DNA of 61,453 bases from Chloroflexota bacterium (GCA_020629055.1 JAHDEB010000010.1:1-61453); one strand, 5' to 3'; counted from the stretch's first letter, positions 48,201-55,156 are shown. Notes: generated from the sequence alone by a model not told the origin. Made by a program: numbers and translations.

Positions 48201-48914
48201 GGTGATATCGCTAAGTTTAGCGAAGATGGTTCATTGGTTTGTCTCGGCAGGCTTGACAATCAAGTGAAAATTCGTGGTTTTCGTATCGAACTAGGTGAGA
48301 TCGAAGCAGCACTCTTGCAACACCCTTCTGTTGCGGATGCAATTGTAATCGCCCGAGAAGACGAAACTGGTGACAAACGAATCTTTGCCTATACAATTCA
48401 AGCAGAATCGACTGAAGTTGCCGAGACAAGTGAGCTGCGAACCTTAGTTAGCGAAAAACTTCCATACTACATGGTGCCATCTGGCTGGATGCGCTTGGAT
48501 CAATTCCCATTAACTCCAAATGGTAAAATTGATCGAAAAGCGCTGCCAAATCCTGAACAAGACCGAGAAAGCCTTGAATCAAATTATCAGCCACCTAGTA
48601 ATGTTGCAGAAAAGTATTTGGCACTTTTGTGGGCCGAAGTACTAAAATTAGACATTCAGCAGATAGGTTCTCAGGACGACTTCTTTGAACTTGGCGGTCA
48701 TTCACTCTTGGCAACCCGTGTGATCAATCGTTTGAAGAAAAATGGAACAGGCAGTGTTACATTGCTTACCTTCTTCGATTCTCCGACGATTGCATCGCTT
48801 GCATCTCATATCGATCCAAGCGCGCTACCTGCTCAGGTTGTCTCAGCCTTAAATCGCACAGAAGGTGATTCTAAGTCGGGAGAAGGGGATGACCGCGAAG
48901 AGTTTGTTATTTAA
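36279..48914 (+). CDS. Hybrid NRPS-PKS megasynthase C-A-PCP-KS-AT-ACP-AMT-C-A-PCP
   Basis: 4211 residues. C1 (1-440, SFHHIILDG at 142-150) opens the line, so it may acylate the first residue. A1 (about 465-975, YTSGSTGKPKG near 615): hand-derived pocket D-I-L-Q-L-G-M-I-W-K, one change from the glycine code. PCP1 Ser1006 (LGGDS). About 485 acidic residues follow (1047-1530). KS: Cys1714 (TACST), His1850 (EAHGTAT), His1890 (NIGH). AT: Ser2161 (GHSVGE), HAFH 2259-2262, malonyl type. ACP Ser2525 (GFDSL). Met-rich linker 2607-2633. Glutamate-semialdehyde-type aminotransferase (about 2690-3135, Lys2971 in CYGKIIGGG). C2 has NHIVYDG (3279-3285). A2 (Asp3798) has the same glycine-like pocket. PCP2 Ser4142 (LGGHS). 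No ketoreductase, so the aminotransferase would aminate the beta-ketone. The start lacks a clear ribosome site. Acidic tail DDREEF may dock with the next protein. Confidence 0.93.
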   Translation: MENEQNNLERLPLIPMQQGMLFHSITAPKLGVDVQHISMTLNEELDVANFRNAWEAIIERHEILRVAFEWGDAEEPSAYLHPKVNFPITEVDWSQLPKEESEEQYQSLLEIDRLQGFDLNNPPLMRITIIRLRDSVTKCLWSFHHIILDGRSFPKVLQEVFQVYDAVSEKKTVTLPDTFPFTDFVKIIDDYDHTVSSPYWQGILSGFDSPTPLGLSHKSFAGPVASATQNESTFLSEHVAQNLNIFARDVGVTLNTLVQGAWGLLLAHYTGERDIVFGNTRSGRHLYEPASESVGLFINTVPVRVQITAEQTLVDYLRELRAQHISVREHESTPLNQIQKLTDVEKGHALFNTLVVFENYDLNNALRRNGGKWLKRSFIYQGQTSFPLTLMAYADSKIMFRLEYDPNVYDKETVERILEHLKTILQRMAERPYVPAISVPYLSDAETEFLVNQQNQSISAVGLERTAFEAFVETADRNPRKKALIVGKRKLSYRELSDRVCQMARYLRNLGVKPNDPIGICLDRSADMVISMLAVLGSGGAFVPLDPNFPKERLAHMITDSGMKILITESDVLNSLPLYEGRLVIPSRDREEIFGNRVTPPPTESRIDGLAYMLYTSGSTGKPKGVEVPHRALINFLTTMRNKPGISQDDVLTAITTISFDISLLELFLPLVVGATVNLAESEIVNDGQALSKLMKESKTTVMQATPSTWRLLIDSGWKGKKGLKILCGGERLSNELAAELLPLGAELWNMYGPTETTIWSLIAKITHEMVETQNPLPVGRPVGNTLAYILDEELNLLPLGATGELCIGGQGVALGYRNRPDLSNEKFVINPFAGGQLYRTGDIATILPNGQFACFGRKDHQLKVRGFRIEPGEVESALTSHASVQQSLVSSRQLPNGDVQLIAYVVLEKDSVLTVSELRKYASTHLVDYMVPTAWLFLDQFPLTDNGKVNRALLPEPDGQRPELENPFVAPKSDTEKKIASTWQSVLNIDKTGVHDNFFDLGGDSILVVRTLAQLKNTFGVNLGVSDLYSNRTIRLLSQQIEELLQEASDTQEAPPETDEAEEIVDVAEKVEVDEALPEADEPAEIEEVEAKAKEDDGFEIIMMSEEEPAPAAVEPVQAIIDGPKPEKANQYTEEPIQIFEPKKEETDLGELFALDLSDSVDAHPIEPIRSEEDMGNSFSIDFDAPSREAETEKVESESGLTEADFDPVELVADQTTPPSLTEEDFENNLTEMTETDKELLDLEEEAMLENSELVDPVASADEDIESGTDPVADLAEETDEIQLADEEPVVSEIIDPFDELEAITSADISDAGADDQQEPVVLKSNEPATEDEAVEDSGSDDQLEEVAINAEEDEVEAQVSMSAETVESVEFDIDAELAAFDEMESMMKAKDQVAEEDSAVEGDDEADTTEIDLTEEVAEIAPETEAADAIQEDSEGEEVSLEPDQQPELDVEVENDEPEQVDQSSEETELVDSTDLVDIAPIEVEIEAEPQEIMGVVSAPVVTDSLEIPSLLDPELDQLIELEDNEPKEVETDDIAIIGMAGRFPGANNLDEFWNNLANGVEGLRHLTEEELRDVEIHYEEYKKDSTYVPATGLLDGVDMFDAAFFGIKPVEARTLDPQQRLWFETSWETLENAGYDPGRFDGKIGVFAGSFMNSYVFYNLLPDRETIEDFVRLQAPEAFMHMINNERDYMPTRTAYLFDLKGPAINVQTACSTSLVSISLACRSILAGESDMALAGGVAVFLPQERGYFYQEGGMRSADGHCRPFDNQASGTVFASGLGCILLKKLDQAVADGDNVLAVIKGTALNNDGTYKASYTAPSIAGQAEVIEQAMINADVNPDTISYIEAHGTATPLGDPIEIAGLHRAYAGRTDYDNKIALGAVKSNIGHLDAAAGIAGVIKTVLALQNELIPPTLHYDKPNSEIDFETSPFYVANKPTEWPKNLEAPRRAGISSFGVGGTNAHAILEEAPALLETTPSRFTQLLVLSARTAEALAAQSENLATWLENNPEADIADVAYTLTFGRTQLAHRRILSVNSVQDAIEKLRSPRAGASAELRSAEPEIVFMFPGQGAQFVGMGRELYDTEPVFEDAIDHCAEILSEYLDLDIRDILYPLDADDESAADQLKQTGLAQPAIFMVSYAQALLWQSWGITPDLMVGHSVGEYVAATIAGAFTLQDALKIIAGRAKMMQDLPSGSMCAVRMSESELNPLLEQIEGASIAAINAPAVTIVSGPDESISALKGLLEAAAHETIELHTSHAFHSAMMDPILEPFEALVETAEINEPFIPLISTLTGEELIGNEITTGKYWANQLRGAVRFSAAAQLLLEEPNRIFLEVGPGTNLSTAVRQHISNDNDGPFFIMDSLGHASKQVPALEATLEGLGKLWMSGAEPDFDQYFSGEKRRRLPLPTYPFERKRYWIDPPAPMQKSAGQTAMSNPSPSTTSLPSSVMMNNQATTPDSNGYHPVDDGVSEQLISITESSSKEPIMGRNENITKALVELLNDLSGIEVQPSEYDASFPELGFDSLTLTQVSSALRKQMGVNIRFRKLLEDVATINDLSAYCADALPEDAYAAQEAPPVSTPPAGAMPAAMPAMPNFQMPDPATLMDNPMAMQMMQMQQMMQMMQMQMQMFNQGQNPAATAAAVGQTAERIVEVARKWPKAPEKKEGDSVNKVTFGPYKPIKKGQKGKLTEPQQAWLDEFVTRLQAKTPTSKKLAQENRSVQADPRTVAGFRQTWKEIVYQIATERSKGSRVWDVDGNEYVDITMGFGVGFLGHSPDFVTDAVREQLDKGIEIGPQQALAGEVARMVRQITGMERVSFCNTGSEAIMAAMRMSRTITGRDKIVYFSGDYHGVFDEVLARPQVMRGDLMTVPAAPGIPDDSVANAIILDYGTEASLQFIREHQDEIAAVIIETVQSRHPENRPQDFVRELRKITAEAGTALVFDEVITGFRVNQGGMQKIYDVQPDISCYGKIIGGGIPIGVVAGTSTYMDAIDGGFWQYGDESIPEVDLTFFAGTFVRHPLALAAAKAVCTFLLEKGNDLQEWMNNRTTKFAEDMNIFFEEQGVPIKINHYSSWFRVEVPVEYPYPDLIFYSLLEKGVYVFTFAQNCFFSIAHTDEDIEFVKQAFKDTVVDLQKGGFLPTGGNSQIPFPLTEAQKEIWLASQLGDRAATSYNEGFSIQLTGDLDSEALIKAIGQVIRRHDALHARFDESGEFQQVSSSKAVEVPLIDISDLTPSDGKINLATHIDTLMAHPFDLANGPLVKPSVVKMGEQEHLLIWVANHIVYDGWSAVVVISEIRELYNAAVRNQTVQLEAADTFSDYVDWEAEVTSDGEGEAILSYWTDRFAQLPSVLDLPADFPRPKTRSFGASSVHYQFQGDLVEGVRNLAKAHRTSTFVIMLAAFKSMLHRLSGSEDLVVGIHTAGQAQAGLDNLVGHAVNILPIRSTPSSELSFSDFVSQVKDSFLDGQDNQPFTFGQLLQTLNVPRDASRSPLVEVVFNLDRKVPEDDFEGLQQVIREIPKQSSNWDMFLNLYDEDNTLKADCDYNVDLFKRETISGWLDSFSLMLHSIVQDADVSIGQLDFYKDTGLDDTLIAWNQTKKLYPADLTLPDIFSRQAGQAPFKPAIIDQDKTFTYRDVDQRVALLARYFQSVGVEKGSLIGLCLERSIDMVVAAMAIMRSGAAYVPLDPDYPADRIQYMIEDSGMPIVVTQSSFTAQLPESVQTIVLDKAEALLSEESNAPISNQAEPDGVAYMIYTSGSSGLPKGVKIPHRALTNFLYAMQSRPGIKADDIMLSVTTLSFDIAGLEIYLPLTVGARLAIARPEDSTDGERLANLLESMDATMIQATPATWKLLIDSGWDGKAGLKILCGGESLSRSLANGLLERSAELWNMYGPTETTIWSTVARVVPGNGPVSIGRPIANTQVYILNKLMRPVPIGVEGELFIGGDGLALGYHNRPELTAERFVDNPFGEGKLYQTGDIAKFSEDGSLVCLGRLDNQVKIRGFRIELGEIEAALLQHPSVADAIVIAREDETGDKRIFAYTIQAESTEVAETSELRTLVSEKLPYYMVPSGWMRLDQFPLTPNGKIDRKALPNPEQDRESLESNYQPPSNVAEKYLALLWAEVLKLDIQQIGSQDDFFELGGHSLLATRVINRLKKNGTGSVTLLTFFDSPTIASLASHIDPSALPAQVVSALNRTEGDSKSGEGDDREEFVI
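39415..40880 (+). other. Segment coding the giant acidic linker between PCP1 and KS
   Basis: Within the megasynthase this 1.47-kb stretch codes about 485 residues dominated by Glu and Asp, with Ala, Val, Ser and Thr, almost no aromatic residues and few Lys or Arg. No domain motif is found. It is in frame with intact domains on both sides. The coding strand is purine-rich and nearly lacks the CGGCCG word. Confidence 0.85.
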
Positions 48915-49036
48915 TGAGACAGACTTTTTTGTTGTGTTTCTGTTTGCGTCAGATTACCATGCAAAGGTCCAACGATTTGGCACATCTTTGCATACTCGCT
49001 TTTATAGCTAGAAGTAAATTTTAGGAAAGGAAATAT

Positions 49037-52000
49037 GTGTTTTCAATGCATAAAACTGAGAAAAATTTAGAGACCCTTATTGAAGAGCTAAATAGGCTGA
49101 ATATAAGAATAGGGGTCAAAGACGGTAATCTGCATATTAGCGCACCAAAGGGGGCGATCAACGAGCGTCTCCGTGGCGAATTGGTTGATCGCAAAGAAGA
49201 GTTGATCGATTATTTTCGCGGACCTGCTGTTTCGCTTGCCTTTGGAGAAGGTAAGATAGAGACTGTTGCCCGTGATGATATGACGATGCTGCCCTTGTCA
49301 TACTCTCAAGAGGGCATTTGGTTTTTAGAAAAGCTAAATCCAGATACAGCGAGCTACCATATCCCGTTTGGAATTGAATTCATAGGGGAAATACGTGCGG
49401 AGATTATCCTTGACTCGCTCAGATGGCTTGTAAAACGTCATGAGTCTCTGCGGACACAATTTTCTGAACATAATAATATTCCACACCCGATCATTTTACG
49501 TGATGTGGAAATTCCATATGACGAAGTTGATTTAACTGATATCCCCTCGATGGATAGGGAATATATTTGGGGGCAGCGTTTACGAGATTTTCTGCATAGC
49601 CCTTTTGACCTTTCTTCAGCTCCGCTTTTTCGGGTCGCCTTAATCAAGTTAGAGCCAAATCGCAGCCATCTTGTTTTAAATTTCCACCATATTATCGCGG
49701 ATGGGTGGTCCTTGGGCGTGGTGATGCAAGAGCTTGCCGACGCATATAAATCGTTTTTGTCGGGGCTAATGCCAACGGCAGAACCTTTAAAGATTCAATT
49801 TGTCGATTATGCTGTATGGCAAAAAGAGCAGCTTGGGATGCTGTCGGCCGAAAATGACAGGCTTAAATTTTGGAAAGGCCATTTAGAGGGGGCTCCGGCA
49901 CTCATCAACTTACCTACTGATAGGCCGCGCATGGCCGAAGCAAGCGTAGCTGGCGGCATTATCAACTTCAGAGTTAATCAGGATATTTCGGCCGGAATTT
50001 ACCAGCTTGCCAAACGTGAAAATGTGACACCGTTCATGGTTTTTCTCTCTGCATTCTATATTTTGATGTCACGTTACAGTCGGCAAGATGACATCGTTGT
50101 TGGTACACCGATCGCCAATCGGCCGCAAGAAGAGTTTGAAAAAATAGTTGGCTTCTTTGCCAATACATTGGCCCTACGTAGCAAAATTGACCTGAATGAA
50201 TCATTCTTGAGCTATCTCAAAAAGGTCCGTCAAATAACCCTAGAAGGGTTCGATAATCAAGATGTTCCATTCGAAATGGTTGTTGATCATCTGCAACCAG
50301 AAAGAAGCTCGTCGTGGAACCCGCTCTATCAAGTAATGTTTGCTCTGCAAAACAACCAGCTTGAGTGGCCAGAGATAAATGGATTAGAGACCCGCTTTTT
50401 AAACCACTTTGCGATGGAGAATTCGCGACTAGATCTGTTTTTTGAGATGTGGGAAGAGGGAGATCATGTTATTGGACAGGTAGAGTACAACTCTCATCTG
50501 TTTGACATCATGTCTGTGCGTCGCATGATTGCGCACTTTGTTACGCTTCTCAATGGAATAGTCCGAATGCCTTCGGTTAAGATCGCCGAGCTTCCACTGA
50601 TGTTGCCAGATGAGCGCAATCAAGTTGTTTACGAATGGAATCGAACTGACTTCCCGTATGCCCATGAGGCGTTATTGAATGAGCTATTTGAGCTTCAAGT
50701 ACGTCGGTCTGGTGAGCGTGTTGCAATCCATGATCCTAAGAACGATTTGAGTTTTACGTGGCGGGAGCTGAACCAGAAGGCAAATCAGTTGGCTCACTAT
50801 TTAAAAGATCTTGGGATTGGAAAGGACTCGCTTGTTGGTATTTCAATTCCACGTTCAGCAGAAGCGATTGTTGCGGTTTTGGCCATTGTCAAGGCGGGAG
50901 GGGCTTGGTTGCCGCTAGACCCCGAGTACCCCGCAGATCGGCTCAAGTATATTATTGATGATGCAAAACCTGATGCTATCATTTTGAATCAAATCGATCT
51001 AACGATTTTTGAGAGCGCCAGCGTGCCAGTCATCGACTTACAGTCGGCCGCAAATGAGATCGAACAATGTTCAGACAAAAATGTCCCAACAGAAATAAAC
51101 TCAAATAGCCCACTTTACGTTCTGTACACCTCAGGCTCAACAGGACAGCCTAAGGGTGTGGTTGGGCATCACAAAGGCACGATTAACCGCTTTAGTTGGA
51201 TGTGGAATAAATATCCTTTTACATCTGGCGAGGTGTGTGTTCAAAAAACAACTTTAAACTTTGTTGATTCGATTTGGGAAATATTTGGCCCTCTACTAAA
51301 AGGTATCAAGCTGGTTATTGCTCCAGATGAAACTGTGGCAGATCCAGAAGTCTTCATCCCATTTTTGGCAGACCATAGCGTGACGCGTATCGTGTTGGTC
51401 CCTTCCATTTTACAGGCGATGCTAGACTATGAGCCAAATTTAGGTAAAAGGCTGCCAAAACTACAAATGTGGACAACCAGTGGGGAAGCGCTGAGTGTCA
51501 AGCTCTACAATGAATTATTGACCGCTCATCCATACGTGAGGTTGTTAAACATCTATGGATCTTCTGAAGTCGCTGCAGATGTAACTTGTTTAGACACAAG
51601 CCAATATCCAACACCAGATCAAATGTATATCGGGAAACCGATCGACAATATTAAAGTTTATATATTGGACGAATTAATGGAGCCGGTCCCAATCGGCGTG
51701 CCGGGGGAACTGTATGTTTCGGGCCCTGGGGTTGCGCTCGGTTACCATAACCAGCCGGAATTAACAAAGGAGCGGTTTTTAGACAATCCGTTTGAACCTG
51801 ATTCAATTGTGTTTAAAACTGGTGATGTCGCTCGGTTTAATTCAGATGGCCAGATCGAATATATGGGGCGCTCCGACTTCCAATTAAAAATTCGTGGTGT
51901 CCGAATGGAGCCGGCCGAAGTTGAACTTGCGCTTGCCGATCATGTGGCAATACAAGAAGCAATTGTAGGTGCTTGGGAAAATGAATTGGTTGCTTGGTTC

Positions 52001-53308
52001 AAACTAGTTGATGATGTCAAAGTATCACCGGAGATCTCTGATCTTAGGTTATTTTTAAGCAAGACTTTGCCAACCTACATGATTCCAACACGCTTTGTTA
52101 ATTTGCCAAAAGTTCCTCGAACACCTAACGGCAAGCTTGACCGCAATCAATTACCAGAACCGACACTTGACATTTATCGCACGGAATTACCCTATACACC
52201 CCCAAGTGATGATGTTGAGGAAAAGTTGGCTGCGATATGGAAACAAGTCTTATCAGTCCAGAAGGTGAGCATTTTTGATGACTTTTTTGATTTAGGCGGA
52301 CAATCGATAATGGCGGTTCAGATGTTCGGCCGCATTCGGGATGAATTTGGCGCTAATATGTCCTTGTCTCAATTGTTTGTTAGTTCCACAATCGCATCGT
52401 TGGCCGATGTCATTCGGAGTCAGGACTTACCTGACCTCGACAAGGGAATTTCTGCCAATACAGACATCCCAACAGAGCTATCCAATGGCAAGCTAAGCGA
52501 TTTTGAGTATCTTGTTGAAATCAATCAAGGTGCCAGCTCGAAAATTCCTTTCTACTGTGTTCACGGGGCAGGGGGGAATGTTCTATTTTTCCAGAAATGG
52601 AAAAAACATCTAAAGGATTATTCGTTCTTTGCGTTCCAAGCAAGAGGCGTTGATGGAATTACAGCGCCGCATGAGTCGATTGTGGAAATGGCGGCTGATT
52701 ATCTAAAAGAACTTCTACGGGTCAACCCAAATGGGCCATGGATCTTAGGGGGGTACTCTGGTGGGGGAGTGGTGGCTCTTGAAATGGCGATTCAATTGCA
52801 ATCAATGGGGTTTGATTTGCCACCTGTCATCATGCTCGATACGTTTCATCCGCACGTGCAGCCGAGAAACTACACAATGAAGGATCGAGTTCATTTGCTC
52901 GCGACTAATCCGGTGGATTACGTTAAAAATGTTGCCCAAAAACGAGTAGCCAGCAACTTTAAAAAGGAATATACCAGAGAAGAGCTTGATGAGATGATGG
53001 AAAATGGAACACCGCTGCCGATCGAGCTGCGAGATGATTTCATGACAGACCAGTTCGCCAAGTTACTCGAGCAGTATCCAAAGCTAGTTCCGTTTGAAGG
53101 TGAGGTATTGCTGCTGTGTGCAAAGGAAATTTGGCACATGTTTGCTCACGCGGGCTTCGAGCGTGGCTGGAAAGATGTGTTAACTAATCTGACGGTTCGC
53201 GAGGTTCCTGGCGATCACTTTACAATCATAGAAGAGCCGGCAGTGCTTGAGCTTCTTAATCAGTTGAAGCTCGGGATCTCAAAACTATCCGGCCAGACGG
53301 TAGGCTAA
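49037..53308 (+). CDS. NRPS docking-C-A-PCP-TE termination module
   Basis: 1423 residues from a GTG at 49037, placed 4 to 6 bases after AAGGAAA; an in-frame ATG lies at 49046. Residues 1-60 (IEELNRLNIRIGVKDGNLHI, APKGAINERLRGELVDRKEE) are a TubC-type N-terminal docking domain. C: FHHIIADGWS (His217, His218, Asp222). A: YTSGSTGQPKG near 697, and the A4 region FVDSIWEIF puts Val743 where alpha-amino-acid domains have Asp. The hand-derived pocket V-D-W-V-T-S-I-A-D-K is close to the recalled beta-alanine code. PCP Ser1090 (LGGQS). Type I thioesterase Ser1241 (GGYSGGG) with His in GDHFT. This is the last module and releases the product. It is 122 bases after the first synthase and overlaps the transferase gene by one base. 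Confidence 0.93.
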   Translation: MFSMHKTEKNLETLIEELNRLNIRIGVKDGNLHISAPKGAINERLRGELVDRKEELIDYFRGPAVSLAFGEGKIETVARDDMTMLPLSYSQEGIWFLEKLNPDTASYHIPFGIEFIGEIRAEIILDSLRWLVKRHESLRTQFSEHNNIPHPIILRDVEIPYDEVDLTDIPSMDREYIWGQRLRDFLHSPFDLSSAPLFRVALIKLEPNRSHLVLNFHHIIADGWSLGVVMQELADAYKSFLSGLMPTAEPLKIQFVDYAVWQKEQLGMLSAENDRLKFWKGHLEGAPALINLPTDRPRMAEASVAGGIINFRVNQDISAGIYQLAKRENVTPFMVFLSAFYILMSRYSRQDDIVVGTPIANRPQEEFEKIVGFFANTLALRSKIDLNESFLSYLKKVRQITLEGFDNQDVPFEMVVDHLQPERSSSWNPLYQVMFALQNNQLEWPEINGLETRFLNHFAMENSRLDLFFEMWEEGDHVIGQVEYNSHLFDIMSVRRMIAHFVTLLNGIVRMPSVKIAELPLMLPDERNQVVYEWNRTDFPYAHEALLNELFELQVRRSGERVAIHDPKNDLSFTWRELNQKANQLAHYLKDLGIGKDSLVGISIPRSAEAIVAVLAIVKAGGAWLPLDPEYPADRLKYIIDDAKPDAIILNQIDLTIFESASVPVIDLQSAANEIEQCSDKNVPTEINSNSPLYVLYTSGSTGQPKGVVGHHKGTINRFSWMWNKYPFTSGEVCVQKTTLNFVDSIWEIFGPLLKGIKLVIAPDETVADPEVFIPFLADHSVTRIVLVPSILQAMLDYEPNLGKRLPKLQMWTTSGEALSVKLYNELLTAHPYVRLLNIYGSSEVAADVTCLDTSQYPTPDQMYIGKPIDNIKVYILDELMEPVPIGVPGELYVSGPGVALGYHNQPELTKERFLDNPFEPDSIVFKTGDVARFNSDGQIEYMGRSDFQLKIRGVRMEPAEVELALADHVAIQEAIVGAWENELVAWFKLVDDVKVSPEISDLRLFLSKTLPTYMIPTRFVNLPKVPRTPNGKLDRNQLPEPTLDIYRTELPYTPPSDDVEEKLAAIWKQVLSVQKVSIFDDFFDLGGQSIMAVQMFGRIRDEFGANMSLSQLFVSSTIASLADVIRSQDLPDLDKGISANTDIPTELSNGKLSDFEYLVEINQGASSKIPFYCVHGAGGNVLFFQKWKKHLKDYSFFAFQARGVDGITAPHESIVEMAADYLKELLRVNPNGPWILGGYSGGGVVALEMAIQLQSMGFDLPPVIMLDTFHPHVQPRNYTMKDRVHLLATNPVDYVKNVAQKRVASNFKKEYTREELDEMMENGTPLPIELRDDFMTDQFAKLLEQYPKLVPFEGEVLLLCAKEIWHMFAHAGFERGWKDVLTNLTVREVPGDHFTIIEEPAVLELLNQLKLGISKLSGQTVG

Positions 53309-54036
53309 TGATAATCCCGAATTGGCAGCCGGTTAGTAAGAAGGGCGGGCTTGCGATACCTAAACGCACGATTGATATATGGTTGATCGACCTAAATCCG
53401 GCCGACTACGAATTTCCACGGCCCGATGATTCAGATTTTGCGGCAGATGAGCTAGAGAGAGCCTCCAGATTCCGTTTTGATCGCCATCGTCGTCAATATT
53501 TAGTGGGGCGAGCCGCTTTAAGAAGTATTTTGGCAGGATACACGGGGGATGAGGCGAAACAAATCCAGTTTGAATATGGTGAATTTGGTAAACCAGCCCT
53601 AGATCCTTCCTATAACCTCTCCTTTAATCTGTCAAACAGCGACGAGATGGCGTTGGTAGCGGTCACTAAGCTAAGTGGGGTTGGGGTTGATATTGAATTT
53701 CGGGATAGGCACATGTGGGAGATCGACAGCTTGGCTAAAACAGTCTTTACCGATGAAGAATGTGCAGAATTAAACGTTTATCCCTCAAATGATCGTCTGA
53801 CTCCTTTTCTTTCCGGCTGGACTCGTAAAGAGGCATACCTTAAAGCGATCGGAAAAGGGCTTGCACTACCCCTTAAGGGATTTTCAGTCCAACTGGATAA
53901 CAGTTTGAATAATCCACAAATTTCAGTTCCAGAATGGAACCTGCTGTCATTTTGGGCCGCTGAGGACTACATTTGCAGTGTGGCGTATCCTGCAGGAGAG
54001 CGGCCTGCACTCCGCTGGTTTAAGCTTACCGATTAA
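53308..54036 (+). CDS. Sfp-type 4'-phosphopantetheinyl transferase
   Basis: 242 residues. It moves phosphopantetheine from CoA to the carrier-domain serines of the neighbouring synthases (Ser1006, Ser2525 and Ser4142 of the first, Ser1090 of the second). GVGVDIE holds the magnesium-binding Asp128 and Glu130, and WTRKEAYLKAIGKGL holds Glu175 and Lys179. The FNLSHS motif reads FNLSNS. The start codon shares its A with the synthase stop (TAATG), so translation is coupled. It is the last gene of the cluster and its 3' end overlaps the opposing recombinase by 11 bases. Confidence 0.93.
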   Translation: MIIPNWQPVSKKGGLAIPKRTIDIWLIDLNPADYEFPRPDDSDFAADELERASRFRFDRHRRQYLVGRAALRSILAGYTGDEAKQIQFEYGEFGKPALDPSYNLSFNLSNSDEMALVAVTKLSGVGVDIEFRDRHMWEIDSLAKTVFTDEECAELNVYPSNDRLTPFLSGWTRKEAYLKAIGKGLALPLKGFSVQLDNSLNNPQISVPEWNLLSFWAAEDYICSVAYPAGERPALRWFKLTD

Positions 54037-55156
54037 GCTTAACCCCTTTATTCGCAATTTTAGATTTGTTTGCATACCTTAGCGGCATAGCGGGCGATTT
54101 CCAGCCGCCGGCCTGCTGTAGGTCATTTAGTGGCGTCCCAGCTTCTAAGGCGTCCGTTGCCCATTGATGACGGCCGTCATGAGCCGAAAGCTTGGATAAA
54201 TGGGGCAATCCGTGTTTTTCTGCCATAAATTTCCCATAACGATTCATGAGGCGGCTGGCTGTGATTCGTGTGAGCGGCTTAGGGCTTAGGCGCCCTGACT
54301 TGTTCGAGACAAGGAGTAGCGGGTCAGCAGGGTGGGGGAGTGCGTCATTTTCAAAATAAAGGGTGATTGCATCCCATGTGTCCTCTGTCATGTAGATTAA
54401 ATCTGTGGTATTGGTTTTTTTGCGATAAACGGTCAGGGTTTGAGTTTCCAAATCGACGTTTTCGATTTTAAGACCCGCGACCTCACTTGCTCGTAATCCG
54501 TGATCCAAAAACAAGCATAAGGTTAATCTATCACGTCGACCAGCAGCTGTATTAGGGTAAGTTTCGCTGGATTTGAGCTCACTTACAACGTGCAGTGGGA
54601 TTGGTACCGCTTCTTCTTTTTTCCGGCCGATACGGGTTTTTGATCGTTTTTCATCTACGTTTTTGGCTTCTGAATGTCGGTATCCTGTCACATTCTTTAT
54701 CTGTGCAAGTGCGATGGGGTCAATCACGCCTGCATCCATCGCCAGACTTGCATATTTTCGGATAGTAGACAGCGCTCGATTGATTGATGTGAGTGCGTAC
54801 CCTTGGTCAGCCATTTCTTTTTTGAAGAGTTTGATCAGACCGTGAGAGACAACGGCCCAAGACTCGGGGGTGTTATACAACTGATCGCTATTCAATCGCC
54901 AGCTGACTGTGTCCACTTCGTCAGCCACTGCTGATCTCGAATAGATCGTGTTAATGAATTCTGCAAACTTTGCTAGGTCCAGTCTATGAGCGTTTAAGGT
55001 GGCAGCGCTTTTTAATTCTTGGTAATCACGAAATGCGGAATAAGCGGTCGCGCGGTCTGCTAGCTCACTTATTTTCAAAGCGGCCGCAAGCTCATCTGCA
55101 TTTGCCAGTTCGTTCTTGTTGAAAATTTGTTGCAGCTGCTGATTGTTGTTTTTCAT
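54026..55156 (-). CDS. Tyrosine site-specific recombinase/integrase
   Basis: 376 residues. An N-terminal SAM-like core-binding domain (about 45-150) leads to a catalytic domain with the full set: Arg222 (HGLRASEV), Lys246/247 (YRKKTN), His326 and Arg329 (HDGRH), Trp352 (GGW) and the nucleophile Tyr361 (LRYANKS). A basic segment (about 170-182) links the two. Such enzymes integrate elements, resolve dimers or invert segments. It overlaps the end of the biosynthetic cluster tail to tail, and its own upstream region carries a 14-7-14 inverted repeat that looks like a core recombination site. No other phage or conjugation gene is in the window. Confidence 0.93.
   Translation of the reverse strand: MKNNNQQLQQIFNKNELANADELAAALKISELADRATAYSAFRDYQELKSAATLNAHRLDLAKFAEFINTIYSRSAVADEVDTVSWRLNSDQLYNTPESWAVVSHGLIKLFKKEMADQGYALTSINRALSTIRKYASLAMDAGVIDPIALAQIKNVTGYRHSEAKNVDEKRSKTRIGRKKEEAVPIPLHVVSELKSSETYPNTAAGRRDRLTLCLFLDHGLRASEVAGLKIENVDLETQTLTVYRKKTNTTDLIYMTEDTWDAITLYFENDALPHPADPLLLVSNKSGRLSPKPLTRITASRLMNRYGKFMAEKHGLPHLSKLSAHDGRHQWATDALEAGTPLNDLQQAGGWKSPAMPLRYANKSKIANKGVKLNR

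Noticed and set aside
36279-55156. The cluster plus recombinase as a freshly acquired genomic island
   Set aside because: No flanking direct repeats were found and the cluster shares the CGGCCG signature of the rest of the window. Acquisition from a close relative remains possible.
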